From CANNDT01 sp945876205 (GTDB lineage Bacteria; Acidobacteriota; Vicinamibacteria; Vicinamibacterales; UBA2999), in assembly GCA_947503365.1 (NCBI GenBank), contig CANNDT010000012.1:1-64000 (forward strand): a stretch of DNA of 64,000 nt, read 5' to 3'. Made by a program: the position numbers and the translations under genes. The notes below the pieces were generated by a model. The model saw nothing but the letters and a program-made list of their open reading frames with translations. It did not search any database and had not been told where the DNA came from. This document shows, in pieces, positions 34,994 through 44,308 of this stretch. Position 1 is the first letter of the stretch; each line of letters starts with the position of its first letter.

Positions 34994-36525
34994 ATCTCCT
35001 CAGTCGTGGCCTCCAGCTTCGAGGCATTCGCGATCACATCCTCGGCCAGCACCGGATACCAGTCGCGGCGCGACCGCTCGAGCAGCCCGGCGATGTCGAA
35101 CGGCTCGATCAGGCAGTCGATCCGCGCCAGCAGCGACTCGCGTGCGTCCGCGCGCGGCCGGTCCGCGGCAATCGCCGAGCACGCGCGGAGTTCGGGGCCG
35201 AATCGCGGGTGCGCGTGCAGCAGAAATCCCGGCGCGAGGTCTGGACGCCCGAGGCGACGCGCCGCTTCGCTGTAGCTCGCGGCTGCGAAGTACGCCAGCG
35301 CGAGCCGCTTGAACAGGGCGGGATGGTTCATCGTGGCATAGAGCGCTCCGACGAGCCCTTCCGTGATGTCCAGCTCGTCACGCGTTGTCGCGGAATACGC
35401 GCGCAACGCGTCCTCGCGCGCGCGCCCCGGTGTGGTCGTGCCGAGAATGTCGACGATGCGCGCGATGCCCAGCAGCGTGAGCGGAAAGCCTGTCGACAGC
35501 AGGGGATCGATCACGCCTGCCGCGGACGGCAGCAGCGCCCAGGCCTGGCCGCACACCTGCTGGCTTCGATACGCGAGGCGGCGGGCATGCACGAAGGGCA
35601 GCACCGGACGTGCGTCTCGAAACTGATCGCCGACCGAAGGCAGCATCCGCAGCAGACGCGCCCACGCGGCCTCGCCTTCCTCCGCGCCGATCTCCGCGGC
35701 CACCGTGTCGGTCAGCGCGGCGCCCGCGCTCGTCAGGCCGTTGTTGAACCGCAGTATCCAGATCCAGCCACCGGGAAAGACGTGGTGCAGCGCCGCGTCA
35801 TCAGGCGGGTAAGGGGGTGGACCGCCAGGCGGCGACAGCTCGTCCCACCGCGTCACCTGCTCGAAATGTGAATAGAGGCCCTGCGTCGGCGGCAGCCAAC
35901 GAAGCGGCTGCTCGTCAAGGCCGAGCGCACGGTGCAGGAACCCTCGTGGTCCACTGGCATCGACGACGAACCGCGCGGTGATACGAAGCGTACGGCCGCG
36001 GCGCGTCGCGTCAAGCGTGACGAGATCGCCCTCCTGCCTGAAGCGATCGAGACTCGTCTCGTCCAGGTACACGGTCCCTGCGTCCTCCGCCTCGCGTACG
36101 AGCGCCTGGTCGAAGTCCGCTCTGTACCAGTGGGTATCCGCCACGTCGTCATGAGGACTGGCCGCAACCATGAGTTGGCGTGCATGCGCGGCCTGGTCCT
36201 GGAAGGCTTCGCCCGGCGCGTGAAAAAAGAACGTGAACCCGCGCTTCAGGCCGCACGCGACGTCCGGGCGCGCGCGTTGCCACGTACCCCATTGTGAGAA
36301 CACGCGCACGCGCGGCAGGTCATACCGATCTGAGAGCTCCTCGAGCAGCAGGTTGGCGAGCGGCGTAGACGATTCGCCGATGGCGAAGCGTGGATGGCGC
36401 CCGCGCTCAATCATCACGACGCGGCGACCGAGCCGCCGCAGCGCGAGCGAGGTCAGCGAGCCCGCGAATCCCGCCCCGATCACGGCGACGTCGGCGTCGA
36501 CGTGCTCCACTGGCGCGAGGGTCAC
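34906..36525 (-). CDS. FAD-dependent halogenase-like oxidoreductase
   Basis: The 539-residue product has an N-terminal FAD-binding fold with GAGFAGS at 17-23, ERG at 41-43 and GESSTP near 50. A central LKRGFTFFFHAPGE and a WIWIL segment (GGWIWILRFNNGL) stand at the place of the WxWxIP motif of flavin-dependent halogenases, with the last proline replaced. The family includes tryptophan-halogenase-like enzymes and other FAD monooxygenases, so halogenation is possible but not shown. The GTG at 36525 overlaps the radical SAM stop by 4 bases, which fixes the start; the longer open frame to 37362 is a shadow. It ends a six-gene operon headed by the sensor kinase. Its 3' end overlaps the UnbU-like gene on the other strand. 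Confidence 0.75.
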   Translation of the reverse strand: MTLAPVEHVDADVAVIGAGFAGSLTSLALRRLGRRVVMIERGRHPRFAIGESSTPLANLLLEELSDRYDLPRVRVFSQWGTWQRARPDVACGLKRGFTFFFHAPGEAFQDQAAHARQLMVAASPHDDVADTHWYRADFDQALVREAEDAGTVYLDETSLDRFRQEGDLVTLDATRRGRTLRITARFVVDASGPRGFLHRALGLDEQPLRWLPPTQGLYSHFEQVTRWDELSPPGGPPPYPPDDAALHHVFPGGWIWILRFNNGLTSAGAALTDTVAAEIGAEEGEAAWARLLRMLPSVGDQFRDARPVLPFVHARRLAYRSQQVCGQAWALLPSAAGVIDPLLSTGFPLTLLGIARIVDILGTTTPGRAREDALRAYSATTRDELDITEGLVGALYATMNHPALFKRLALAYFAAASYSEAARRLGRPDLAPGFLLHAHPRFGPELRACSAIAADRPRADARESLLARIDCLIEPFDIAGLLERSRRDWYPVLAEDVIANASKLEATTEEIYSMLARCGFAESHHSSMRSAGGPTANKA

Positions 36526-37544
36526 GTGTGCGCGGCGCCGCCGCAGCGACCGCAGCTCGCGTGAGGCAGAACCTGTTGCCCGAGATTCATCGCCAGAAGG
36601 CGCGCGCGGCGCCGTTCGAAACAGTGGGTGCAGTCCTCCAGCCGTTCGAGGTCCCACAGATCGACCAGCACGCGCGCGCGCCCTGCCGCGAGGCTCAGGG
36701 CGGCGTCGTAGCTTCGTTCGACATCGGCAAGCCGAGGCGGATGAAAGACACCTTCCGCGGCGAGCAGGTCCATCGCGCCGTTTCCGGCACGCGTCGGGAT
36801 CAGCGAGATGACACCCGCGCCAGACGAGAGCGCCTCGTCGATCGACCGCGCGAGCCATTCGTCCTGCTGCTCCGGCGAGATGAACGGCGGCGAGATGAGC
36901 AGGAATACGCGAAGCGCCACACCGCTGTGACGGAGGCGAGCGGCCGCGGCACGGAAGTCTCCGGTCGTCATCCGTTTGTTGAGGCGCTCGAGCGCGGCGG
37001 GATGCGCTGTCTCGAGGCCGACAGCGACTTCGAGCGCGGTGGGCGACGAGCGGCCGGAATCGTGTCGCCGGAGCGCGTCTCGCCACACGTCGAGCCTCCG
37101 GTCGATCAGCGCCGGATGCGATTCGACGATCACACGTTCGAAGCCGTCGAGCAGCGCCGCCAGCGCGCCGTAGTCGCGTTCGGGCACGGCGCGCGGGTCG
37201 AAAAAGCTGCCGGCGTTGTATAGCTTGATCTGCGTCACCGCCGCTCCGCGTGCCGTGATCGAGCCGAGCGCCGCGGCCAGCTGCGCCGGCAGGGCACCGG
37301 CGGGCGTGTCCTCGGTCGTGGTGCCCTGCCACAGGTCGCATATCACGCAGCGCCACGGGCATTCGCGGCCGGTCAGGAAGACGGTCGCGACCTGCGCGAT
37401 CGAGTCGTCGGCGGCGCGCTCGTCCTCAATGATTAGGCGCTGGTAGCGCGCGGGGTCGTGCACCGGGCGCGCATTCCGCAGCCCGACCACCCAGCGGTCA
37501 CGATCGGCGGCGGTGGACGGCCAGGCCTGCGAACGCGGGTTCAC
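36522..37544 (-). CDS. Radical SAM enzyme, Elp3/RaSEA-like
   Basis: The 340-residue protein has the cluster motif C62-x3-C66-x2-C69 (GRECPWRCVICDLWQ), LYNAGSFFDP and VAVGLETAHPAALERLNKRM, which fit the Elp3/TIGR01210-like branch of radical SAM enzymes. The C-terminus carries four further cysteines (DCTHC and CGRCGG) that could hold a second metal site. Such enzymes use S-adenosylmethionine to start radical reactions on RNA, peptides or small molecules; the substrate is unknown. The ATG overlaps the stop of the asparagine-synthetase-like gene and the stop overlaps the flavoprotein start, so all three are translationally coupled. This argues for a joint pathway rather than a housekeeping role. 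Confidence 0.8.
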   Translation of the reverse strand: MNPRSQAWPSTAADRDRWVVGLRNARPVHDPARYQRLIIEDERAADDSIAQVATVFLTGRECPWRCVICDLWQGTTTEDTPAGALPAQLAAALGSITARGAAVTQIKLYNAGSFFDPRAVPERDYGALAALLDGFERVIVESHPALIDRRLDVWRDALRRHDSGRSSPTALEVAVGLETAHPAALERLNKRMTTGDFRAAAARLRHSGVALRVFLLISPPFISPEQQDEWLARSIDEALSSGAGVISLIPTRAGNGAMDLLAAEGVFHPPRLADVERSYDAALSLAAGRARVLVDLWDLERLEDCTHCFERRRARLLAMNLGQQVLPHASCGRCGGAAHT

Positions 37545-38869
37545 GCGTAGAAGCCGTGAAACATGCGCCGATACTGGTGTTCGTCCGCGAGGTGATCGTG
37601 CAGCACCTCGGGAGCGACGGCGCCGTGCTGAAAGCGGCGCTTTGGAAAAACAGGCATGTCCACGCCCGTGACCCGTCGAACGCCGCGCCGGGCAATCTCC
37701 CCCTTGAGCGCGTAGAGCGACGGCACGTCATAGGCCGTGAGCGCGGCGAACGGAATGGACTCGGCGACGTCGATCACGGCCGGACGCGTGTACGGGCTGA
37801 AGCCGGTGAACCCGTACCGCCTGGCTGGCGCGTAGGTGCGGACGTACCCTCGGCTGAGGCCGCCAGAATAGGTGAGCGAATGCTTGATGCGTCCGACACC
37901 CCATCCCTCCTGGTAGAGCATCAGGTTGTCCACCACGCTGCGGATCGTCAGCTCGGGGTTCTCCTCGATCGGGTAGTCCTTCAGGTTCTCGTCGCCGCCG
38001 TCACCGTCCGCGATGTGGCACCAGTCGGGGTAGCGGTCGCGTATTCCGCGCAGCAGCTGCAGGCCGACGGCGGCGCACTCCACGTCGAGCGGTTTGTAGT
38101 CTTCGAGCACGCGGACCGTTTCCACCGCGTCGAGCGCCGCCGGCGTCGATTCGATCTCTTCGAGGAACATCGATAGGCCGACGGCCGACAGGAAGGCCCG
38201 CGCCTGCTCGACGTCGGGACCGTTGCCAAGGTTCAGCACGAATGCTTTCAGCCGCGCCGGCGACAGGCCGAGGCGCAGCATCGTGTGATACGTCACGACG
38301 AACACCGCGCCGCTGTCGATCCCCCCGGAACAGGCGACGCCGATCGGCTCGGTGCCGGATCCGGTGCCGTCGATGTGGCGCAGCCACTTCTCGATCTCCG
38401 CAGCCATCGCTCCGATGTAGGCATGGCCGATCTCGTCGAGGTCGGGTGCAAGGGCGTTGCGCGCCGGCGCGAAGAAGCGCGTGTAGACGGGGTCCGGATC
38501 GGGACAGCCGACAAGCGCCAGGTCGACGATGTAGTGCGCGGGGACCATGCGGGTGTAGCTCGGGTGGAACTGGCCGTCCAGCCCTTCGCGCGCGAGCGCG
38601 TCGTGGAGCGCGTCGATACGGTCGGCCACCAGCAGCGCCGGCCCCTCCTGCCGCTTGGCCAGGAAATACCGCATCGGCCGATCCATGGACCGCGCCAGGC
38701 GCACCGTCGTGCCTTCGACCGCCACGAGAGCGAACGAGCCGTCGATGGCACGCACCGCAGCCGGATCGCCGCTCAGCACGCGCCGGCGCGCCTCGGCCTG
38801 GTCCATGTTGTAAATGCGATTGAGGGAGGGGTCGAGCAGATCGACGACGCGGCTCACGTGCTGCAGCAT
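37541..38869 (-). CDS. Asparagine-synthetase-like ATP-dependent amide ligase
   Basis: The 442-residue product has the PP-loop SGGIDS at 181-186 and the later GDGGDE motif of the asparagine-synthetase C-terminal domain, which adenylates a carboxylate. The N-terminal region is shortened and lacks the cysteine at position 2 needed for glutamine hydrolysis, though DGSFALVAVEG and DRPMRYFLAKRQ are recognisable parts of that fold. Relatives without glutaminase activity include beta-lactam synthetases and lasso-peptide cyclases, which form amide bonds with other amines. It starts 10 bases after the CRTAC1 lipoprotein gene with no clear ribosome site, and its stop overlaps the radical SAM start. Confidence 0.8.
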   Translation of the reverse strand: MLQHVSRVVDLLDPSLNRIYNMDQAEARRRVLSGDPAAVRAIDGSFALVAVEGTTVRLARSMDRPMRYFLAKRQEGPALLVADRIDALHDALAREGLDGQFHPSYTRMVPAHYIVDLALVGCPDPDPVYTRFFAPARNALAPDLDEIGHAYIGAMAAEIEKWLRHIDGTGSGTEPIGVACSGGIDSGAVFVVTYHTMLRLGLSPARLKAFVLNLGNGPDVEQARAFLSAVGLSMFLEEIESTPAALDAVETVRVLEDYKPLDVECAAVGLQLLRGIRDRYPDWCHIADGDGGDENLKDYPIEENPELTIRSVVDNLMLYQEGWGVGRIKHSLTYSGGLSRGYVRTYAPARRYGFTGFSPYTRPAVIDVAESIPFAALTAYDVPSLYALKGEIARRGVRRVTGVDMPVFPKRRFQHGAVAPEVLHDHLADEHQYRRMFHGFYA

Positions 38870-38879
38870 GGGGGGTAGA

Positions 38880-40640
38880 TTACCGCGCTTGTCGAGCCGG
38901 ATCCCAGGCTGCGCCGGTTCCCTGCTTCAGCGTCGTCCACGCGTCGGTGCGCACGCCGTCGAATTCGTCACCGCGGCCATCGGGCCAGATAACCTGTACG
39001 CGCGCGGCGCCGGTGGAGGTGCCGACCCCCACGAGCACCCGCGGGTCGTTCGCCGACGCATAGCTGCCGTCTCTCCGCGCGCGGCGCCAGTACGTCCGGC
39101 CGCCGATCGACACGCCGATCCTTGCGCCCACCATGTCGCGCAGTCCCGTCGAGTCCCGCGCGCGAATGCCGAGCCAGTGATTGTGCTGACCGCGCTGGTT
39201 GACGAGCAGCTGCACTGGCCCGTTGTTGTTGCCGACCACCACGTCGACGTCACCGTCATTGTCGATGTCACCGAACGCCGCGCCACGGCCGACGGCGGAC
39301 GTCTGGAACACTGCGCCGGCGCGCGCCGTGGCGTCGTCGAAACGGCCGTTCCCGAGGTTGCGGAACAGCTGCGGATGCTGGTGCAGCGGAAAGGGATCGT
39401 GCTGCCGCGTCAGCGCCTCGATGATGCGGACCGCGCCGTTCGCGACGAACAGGTCGAGCCAGCCGTCGTTGTCGGCATCGAACCACGCCGTGCCAAAGCC
39501 GGTGAAGGGAAGACTCGCGGGCCGGAGGCCCGAGCGGGCGCCCCAGTCCTCGAAGCCGCCCATGCCGTCGTTGCCGTACAGCGTGTGGCCTTCCGAGGTG
39601 AGGTTGGCGATGAACAGATCCTCGTCGCCGTCATTGTCGAAGTCCCCGGCGTCGACGCCCATGCTCGATTCCGCATCGCCGTCGGCGTCGAGTGCCGCGC
39701 CGGCCAGCAGCGCGACATCCCTGAACGTCCCGTTGCGCTGGTTGAGCCACAGATAGTTTTCGGTCGAGTCGTTGGCGACGTAGATGTCGATCCAGCCGTC
39801 GCCGTCAAAGTCTGCGGTCGAGACGCCGAGGGCGGGCCGCGCCTCGCCGCCGACGCCGGCGCGCGCGGTGACGTCGGTGAACGTGCCGTCGCCGCGATTG
39901 CGATAGAGGCGGTCTCCGGCTGGACGGTAGACGCCAGGGGGGCAGTAGTCAGGCTGACCCGTGACGGTCGTGCATGCCTCGTCCGACTCGGTACTATAGG
40001 CGAGATAGTTGCCGACGTAGAGATCCAGCCAGCCGTCGCGATCGATGTCGACGAACGCGGCGGAGATGCTCCACGCGGGGTCGTCGGTGCCGCTCCGCCG
40101 CGACACGTCCGTAAACGTCCCGTTCCCGTTGTTGTGGAGCATGATGTTGCGGCCGAGCCGGGTCAGATACAGATCGACCCACCCGTCGTTGTCGATGTCG
40201 CCCGCCGCCACACCCATGCCGTACGACGTCACGTTGATGCCGCTTTCCTCGGTGACGTCGGTGAACCGAACGGTGCGCGTTCCGTCGGCGCTCACCGTGA
40301 GATCGTTGCGAAAGAGGCGGTCTTTCAGCGGCAGCGGATCGGCCGGTGGAATCGATGCCGAGGCGAGCGTCTTGCCCATGCCCAGCATCTGTCCCTGCGT
40401 GAGGTAGACGTCCAGATCGCCGTCGTTGTCGTAATCGAAAAGCGCCACGCCAGGCGCAAAGATCTCGGCGTCGTAGAGCGCGCCGGACATCCCGTTGAAG
40501 TGATTGAAGACGAGGCCCGATGCGGTGGCGCGATCGACGAACCAGTCGGCGGCCGGCGGCGCCGCCACCCGGTCGGTCAGCTCGCGGCTGCAGCCGGCAA
40601 GCGCGGCCAGCACGAGCACGAATGCGCGCGGCAGCCGCAT
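38880..40640 (-). CDS. CRTAC1-family FG-GAP / ASPIC-UnbV lipoprotein
   Basis: The 586-residue product has a lipoprotein signal with LAGC at 14-17. An array of FG-GAP repeats follows (DYDNDGDLDVYLTQ, DIDNDGWVDLYLTR, DIDRDGWLDLYVGN, DFDGDGWIDIYVAN, DADNDGWLDLFVAN, DIDNDGDVDVVVGN). It ends with an ASPIC/UnbV domain (MVGARIGVSIGGRTYWRRA, VQVIWPDG). It begins 2 bases after the response-regulator stop and ends 10 bases before the asparagine-synthetase-like gene, so a surface or periplasmic propeller protein sits in the same transcript as a two-component system and cytoplasmic enzymes. It is the third UnbV-type protein of the locus. The aspartates of the repeats probably bind calcium. Confidence 0.82.
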   Translation of the reverse strand: MRLPRAFVLVLAALAGCSRELTDRVAAPPAADWFVDRATASGLVFNHFNGMSGALYDAEIFAPGVALFDYDNDGDLDVYLTQGQMLGMGKTLASASIPPADPLPLKDRLFRNDLTVSADGTRTVRFTDVTEESGINVTSYGMGVAAGDIDNDGWVDLYLTRLGRNIMLHNNGNGTFTDVSRRSGTDDPAWSISAAFVDIDRDGWLDLYVGNYLAYSTESDEACTTVTGQPDYCPPGVYRPAGDRLYRNRGDGTFTDVTARAGVGGEARPALGVSTADFDGDGWIDIYVANDSTENYLWLNQRNGTFRDVALLAGAALDADGDAESSMGVDAGDFDNDGDEDLFIANLTSEGHTLYGNDGMGGFEDWGARSGLRPASLPFTGFGTAWFDADNDGWLDLFVANGAVRIIEALTRQHDPFPLHQHPQLFRNLGNGRFDDATARAGAVFQTSAVGRGAAFGDIDNDGDVDVVVGNNNGPVQLLVNQRGQHNHWLGIRARDSTGLRDMVGARIGVSIGGRTYWRRARRDGSYASANDPRVLVGVGTSTGAARVQVIWPDGRGDEFDGVRTDAWTTLKQGTGAAWDPARQAR

Positions 40641-40642
40641 CG

Positions 40643-41272
40643 TCAGCCGACGTGGAGGATTCCGCGACGGAGCGCGACGTAGACGGCGGCCGTCCGGTCG
40701 TGAACGCCCAGCTTCGTGAAGATGTTCTTCATGTGGACCTCGACCGTTTCCTCGCTGATCGACAGCGCCGCCGCGATCTCCTTGTTGCGTTTTCCCTCGA
40801 GCACGCGTTCGAGCACGCCGACCTCGCGCTGCGTGAGGGTGGGACGCGTCGCGCGGTCGTCGAGCCGCGCCTTGACGTCCGGCGGCATGGGCCGTCCGCC
40901 GGCGTGCACTTCGCGAACCATCCGCACGAGGTCGTCGGACAGGGAGTCCTTCAGGAGATACGTCGTCGCGCCGACTTCCAGCGCACGGTAGATGTCCTCG
41001 TCGCCGCCGTACATCGTCAGGACGACGACATGCGCATTCCTGTCCAGGCGGCGGATCTCGCGGATCGCTTCGACACCGCTCATGCCCGGGAGCTGGAGGT
41101 CCATGAGGACGATGTCCGGGCGGTCGCGGGCGAAGGCCGCGACCGCCTCCTCGCCGCTGGCGGCCGAGCCGACGACCTCGATGTCCGGTTCGCGCTGGAC
41201 GATGGTGGTGAGGCCTTCGCGCACGATGCGATGGTCGTCGACGATGAGGACGCGTATCGTGGGCCCAGCCAT
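40643..41272 (-). CDS. NarL/FixJ-family response regulator
   Basis: The 209-residue product has a receiver domain (VLIVDDHRIVREGL, phospho-acceptor D58 in DIVLMDLQLPG, K108 in TTYLLKDS). The C-terminal LuxR-type helix-turn-helix is TLTQREVGVLERVLEGKRNK followed by EIAAALSISEETVEVHMKNI. It starts 11 bases after the sensor-kinase stop, so the two are a pair. The ATG at 41272 begins the receiver; a longer open frame upstream overlaps the kinase and is a shadow. NarL-type regulators bind inverted heptamers, and the window has at least eight 7-2-7 inverted repeats with a TACC core, which makes this protein the leading candidate for binding them (inference). Confidence 0.9.
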   Translation of the reverse strand: MAGPTIRVLIVDDHRIVREGLTTIVQREPDIEVVGSAASGEEAVAAFARDRPDIVLMDLQLPGMSGVEAIREIRRLDRNAHVVVLTMYGGDEDIYRALEVGATTYLLKDSLSDDLVRMVREVHAGGRPMPPDVKARLDDRATRPTLTQREVGVLERVLEGKRNKEIAAALSISEETVEVHMKNIFTKLGVHDRTAAVYVALRRGILHVG

Positions 41273-41283
41273 GGATGCGCGTC

Positions 41284-44229
41284 CTACGCGGTCGGTGCGA
41301 GCGGGAACTCGGCGAGTACTTCCACGCCGCGGCCGGAGGCGGACTCGATGGTGCACTGGCCGCCGGCGTCCGCCGCGCGTTCCTTCATGCTCGCGAGGCC
41401 GTAATGCCTGGCCATGCTCGGAACTCCCACGTCGTCGGCGTTGAACCCGCGTCCATCGTCGACCACCCGCAGCCGCAGCACATCCTCGTCGAAGCCGATT
41501 TCCATCTGGACCTGTCGCGCTTCGGCATGGCGCACGGCGTTCATGATCGCTTCGTGACCGATGCGGAGGACATGCGCTTCCACTTTCGGCGAGCACGGCC
41601 GCGGAGTGCCGGTGACCGAGAGCCCGAATCGAACCTTGCCCACGGTCAGCCGCTCGCCGGTCGCGCGAAGGGCGCCGATGAGCCCGTATCGATCGAGGGT
41701 CGGCGAGCGGAGGTCCCAGATCGACTGCCTCACCTCGCGAATGTAGTCTTCAACCTGCTTCCGCATGCCCAGCAGCTGCGTGCGCGTGCGGGAGGAGGTG
41801 TCGCGCGCATCGTGCGCGGCGGAGTCGAGCTGCAGCGCGAGACCGACGAGGCTCTGCAGGAGAGTGTCGTGAATTTCACGACCCAGCCGGATTCGTTCGC
41901 CAAACACGGCTGCGAGCTCCTTCCGCACCTGGCGCAGACGCAACTGCCAGGCGCCCATCGCGCACAATCCGAGCGCGAGCGCGCACAGCGAGTATAACCA
42001 GCGCGTCTGGTAGAACATCGGCCGGATTGAGAACGACCAGTTGGCCTCGGCCTCGTTCCAGGTCAAGGTATTGCCAGACGCTTGCAGCCGGAAGCGATAG
42101 GAGCCGGGCGGCAGGTTCGTGTAGGACGCCTGCCGGGGCCCCGTCCCATCCACCCAGTCGGTGTCGAAGCCGTCGAGCCGGTAGCGGAACCGAATCCTGC
42201 CGGAGGATGACGACAGGTTCACGACGGCATAGTCGATGCGGAGCCTGTTCGTGCGCGGTGGGAGGGCGGCGGCCGCCGTGGCGCTGTAGCGCCGATCGTC
42301 CGCGGTGATGCCCTCGACGCGCGGCCGCACGGGCGCGGCGCCCTGCATGCGAAGCTCGCGCGGATCGATGACGGTGACGCCGCGGCTGCTCAGGAACCAG
42401 AGCGCGCCGTTGCGGCCCTGCCCGGCATCGCCGCCGTAGGAGGTGTCGGGGTAACCGATGCCATACCCGGTGTTGTACACGGTGTAGCGGAGGGGGTACG
42501 AGGCATCGTTCATCGCCCGCGAGAGGTCCTCGTGGCCGACGCGAATGAACCCGAAGAACGCGAACGCGATCCACAAGTCGCCAGCGTCGTCGTCCATGAT
42601 GGCCGCGACGGGCCGATTGAGCACCTCGGCTCGGAATGACAGCGTCTGAAAACGGTTGCCGCGAAGCCGGCTCACGCCGCCGTTGCCACCGACCCAGATG
42701 TCGCCCCAGCGGTCCTGATGGATGGCGTAGATGATGGTATGGGTCAGCCCTGTCTCGGGCCCGTACTGCGCGATCTGTCCATCCTGGTCGAGCATCCTGA
42801 CGATGCCGCCCCGGAACGCAATCCAGAGACGCCCTGCCGCGTCCACTCGCGTGAGGATGGGCCGGGTTGCGATGCCGTCCGTGACGGCAGTGACGCGCTC
42901 GGCGTGCCCGTCGACAATTCGCATCAATCCGTACGCCTCGTCGCACACCCAGAGCACCCCGCCGCGGCCCGAGGCAATCGCTGTGATTCGGCGCAAGGGG
43001 GGACCCACGAGCGTCACCGGCAGCAGGCGGCCCCCGACGACCTCGTGCAGGCCCGCATCAGTCGATGCCCACACGGTTCCATCGGCGGTCGTGTGAAGCG
43101 CTCGAACCGGCGCGGTCGAGACCACGCGGCTCGTGCCGCGTGAGTGCGCCGTCACCCCCGTCAGGGCGATGAGGCCCGTTGTCGTTCCGGCCCATGCGGT
43201 GCCGTCGGCGCCGAGCGTGAGCGCGCGGACGACGCCGATATCGACGATGGAGGTGGCCTTGTGGGGAGTCAGCCGGGTCAGCCCCTGGATGGAGCCCACC
43301 CAGATGTTGCCGTCCCGGTCTTCCAGAATGTCGCTGTTTTCCTCGTTCACCAGCCCCGTTTCCACTGTGGCGCGCCTGACGGCCGGGGCCGCGCCACGGC
43401 CGCCGATGTTCCGCACCTGCCAGAGGCCCTGGCCGACCGTGGTCACCCACAGGTTGCCCCTGCTGTCATGCAGCAGGTCCATCCCGCGGGCTTCGAACAG
43501 GCGGTTGCGACCGGCGGCGTCGGCGCGCCGGAACCCGACGCGATCGTCGGTCGTCCAGACATGTCCGAACGCGTCTTCGCTGATGCTCACGGCCCTGCCG
43601 CTGTCCTGATGCACCATCTCGAACCCGTGTCCCAAGACGCCGCCGCGATACAGGCCGTTCGTGGTGGCCACCCACAGAGTGCCCGCGCGATCCTCGTGGA
43701 CGTCCCGCACGATGGGGCCCGGGCCGGGCAGTGGTATCCGCTCCCAGCGCCCGTTTCGGAATCGATACAGTCCTTCGTCGTAGCCTACCCATATCGTGCC
43801 GTCGTGGCCTTCGCGGATGACGTTGATGAAGCCGGCGATCTGGCCCTCGAGGTACACCTGTCGAACTTCGCCACCCACGATGCGGTAGATGCCGCGCCGA
43901 CCGCTGTATCCAACCCAGAGACTGCCGTCGCGCGCGAGGTGCACCGCGCGCGTGAGAGCCAGGGGAAGCGTCCTCTCACCTGACACGAGATCGGCGGTGG
44001 CGAAGTGAAATCCGTCGAAGCGCACCAATCCCGAGTCGGATGCCAGCCAGAGATAGCCGTCCCGATCCTGGGCGAGCGAGCGGATCTCGCCGAGCGTGAT
44101 GCCATCACCACCGGTCCACGAGGTGATTCGGTAGTCGCTGAGGTTCTCCGGGACGTCCCGCGCGGCCGAGGACACCGCGGGAATCAGGCAGGTGACCGCC
44201 GTCAGAAGGCCGAGGGCTCGCAGGTTCAT
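41284..44229 (-). CDS. Two-component sensor kinase with propeller sensor domain
   Basis: The 981-residue protein has a signal peptide and a large periplasmic region of repeated propeller motifs (ITLGEIRSLAQDRDGYLWLA, DGSLWVGYS, DGTIWVGY, AGTLWVATTNGLYR, GDIWVGGNGGVSRL). A Y_Y_Y domain follows (RIRFRYRLDGFDTDWVDG, TNLPPGSYRFRLQASG) and one membrane helix. The cytoplasmic kinase has HisKA_3 phospho-acceptor H787 (GREIHDTLLQ), an N box (HEAIMNAVRHAEA) and a G box (DDGRGF). This architecture is typical of sensors of carbohydrate and other nutrients in Bacteroidetes and Acidobacteria. ATG 44229 with AAGG upstream is preferred to the TTG at 44244. It heads a minus-strand operon of six genes. Confidence 0.9.
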   Translation of the reverse strand: MNLRALGLLTAVTCLIPAVSSAARDVPENLSDYRITSWTGGDGITLGEIRSLAQDRDGYLWLASDSGLVRFDGFHFATADLVSGERTLPLALTRAVHLARDGSLWVGYSGRRGIYRIVGGEVRQVYLEGQIAGFINVIREGHDGTIWVGYDEGLYRFRNGRWERIPLPGPGPIVRDVHEDRAGTLWVATTNGLYRGGVLGHGFEMVHQDSGRAVSISEDAFGHVWTTDDRVGFRRADAAGRNRLFEARGMDLLHDSRGNLWVTTVGQGLWQVRNIGGRGAAPAVRRATVETGLVNEENSDILEDRDGNIWVGSIQGLTRLTPHKATSIVDIGVVRALTLGADGTAWAGTTTGLIALTGVTAHSRGTSRVVSTAPVRALHTTADGTVWASTDAGLHEVVGGRLLPVTLVGPPLRRITAIASGRGGVLWVCDEAYGLMRIVDGHAERVTAVTDGIATRPILTRVDAAGRLWIAFRGGIVRMLDQDGQIAQYGPETGLTHTIIYAIHQDRWGDIWVGGNGGVSRLRGNRFQTLSFRAEVLNRPVAAIMDDDAGDLWIAFAFFGFIRVGHEDLSRAMNDASYPLRYTVYNTGYGIGYPDTSYGGDAGQGRNGALWFLSSRGVTVIDPRELRMQGAAPVRPRVEGITADDRRYSATAAAALPPRTNRLRIDYAVVNLSSSSGRIRFRYRLDGFDTDWVDGTGPRQASYTNLPPGSYRFRLQASGNTLTWNEAEANWSFSIRPMFYQTRWLYSLCALALGLCAMGAWQLRLRQVRKELAAVFGERIRLGREIHDTLLQSLVGLALQLDSAAHDARDTSSRTRTQLLGMRKQVEDYIREVRQSIWDLRSPTLDRYGLIGALRATGERLTVGKVRFGLSVTGTPRPCSPKVEAHVLRIGHEAIMNAVRHAEARQVQMEIGFDEDVLRLRVVDDGRGFNADDVGVPSMARHYGLASMKERAADAGGQCTIESASGRGVEVLAEFPLAPTA

Positions 44230-44264
44230 TCGTGCGCCTTGCAATTTGGAGGAGACGAGCGGGG

Positions 44265-44270
44265 ATTATA
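44265..44270 (-). promoter_or_regulatory. -10 element of the sensor-kinase operon
   Basis: The minus strand reads TATAAT at 44270-44265, a perfect -10 about 36 bases before the kinase ATG. No good -35 lies 16-18 bases upstream. The operator at 44309-44324 is centred about 58 bases upstream of the expected start, a usual place for an activator of a promoter with a poor -35. Confidence 0.55.
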
Positions 44271-44308
44271 AGCGAGGTCCTTTCAGATGGGGTCACATAG
44301 AGGGGGCA

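Noticed and set aside
27935..44229. Enediyne biosynthetic cluster, suggested by UnbV and UnbU-like genes
   Set aside because: There is no iterative polyketide synthase or partner thioesterase in the window; UnbV-type proteins also occur widely outside such clusters.
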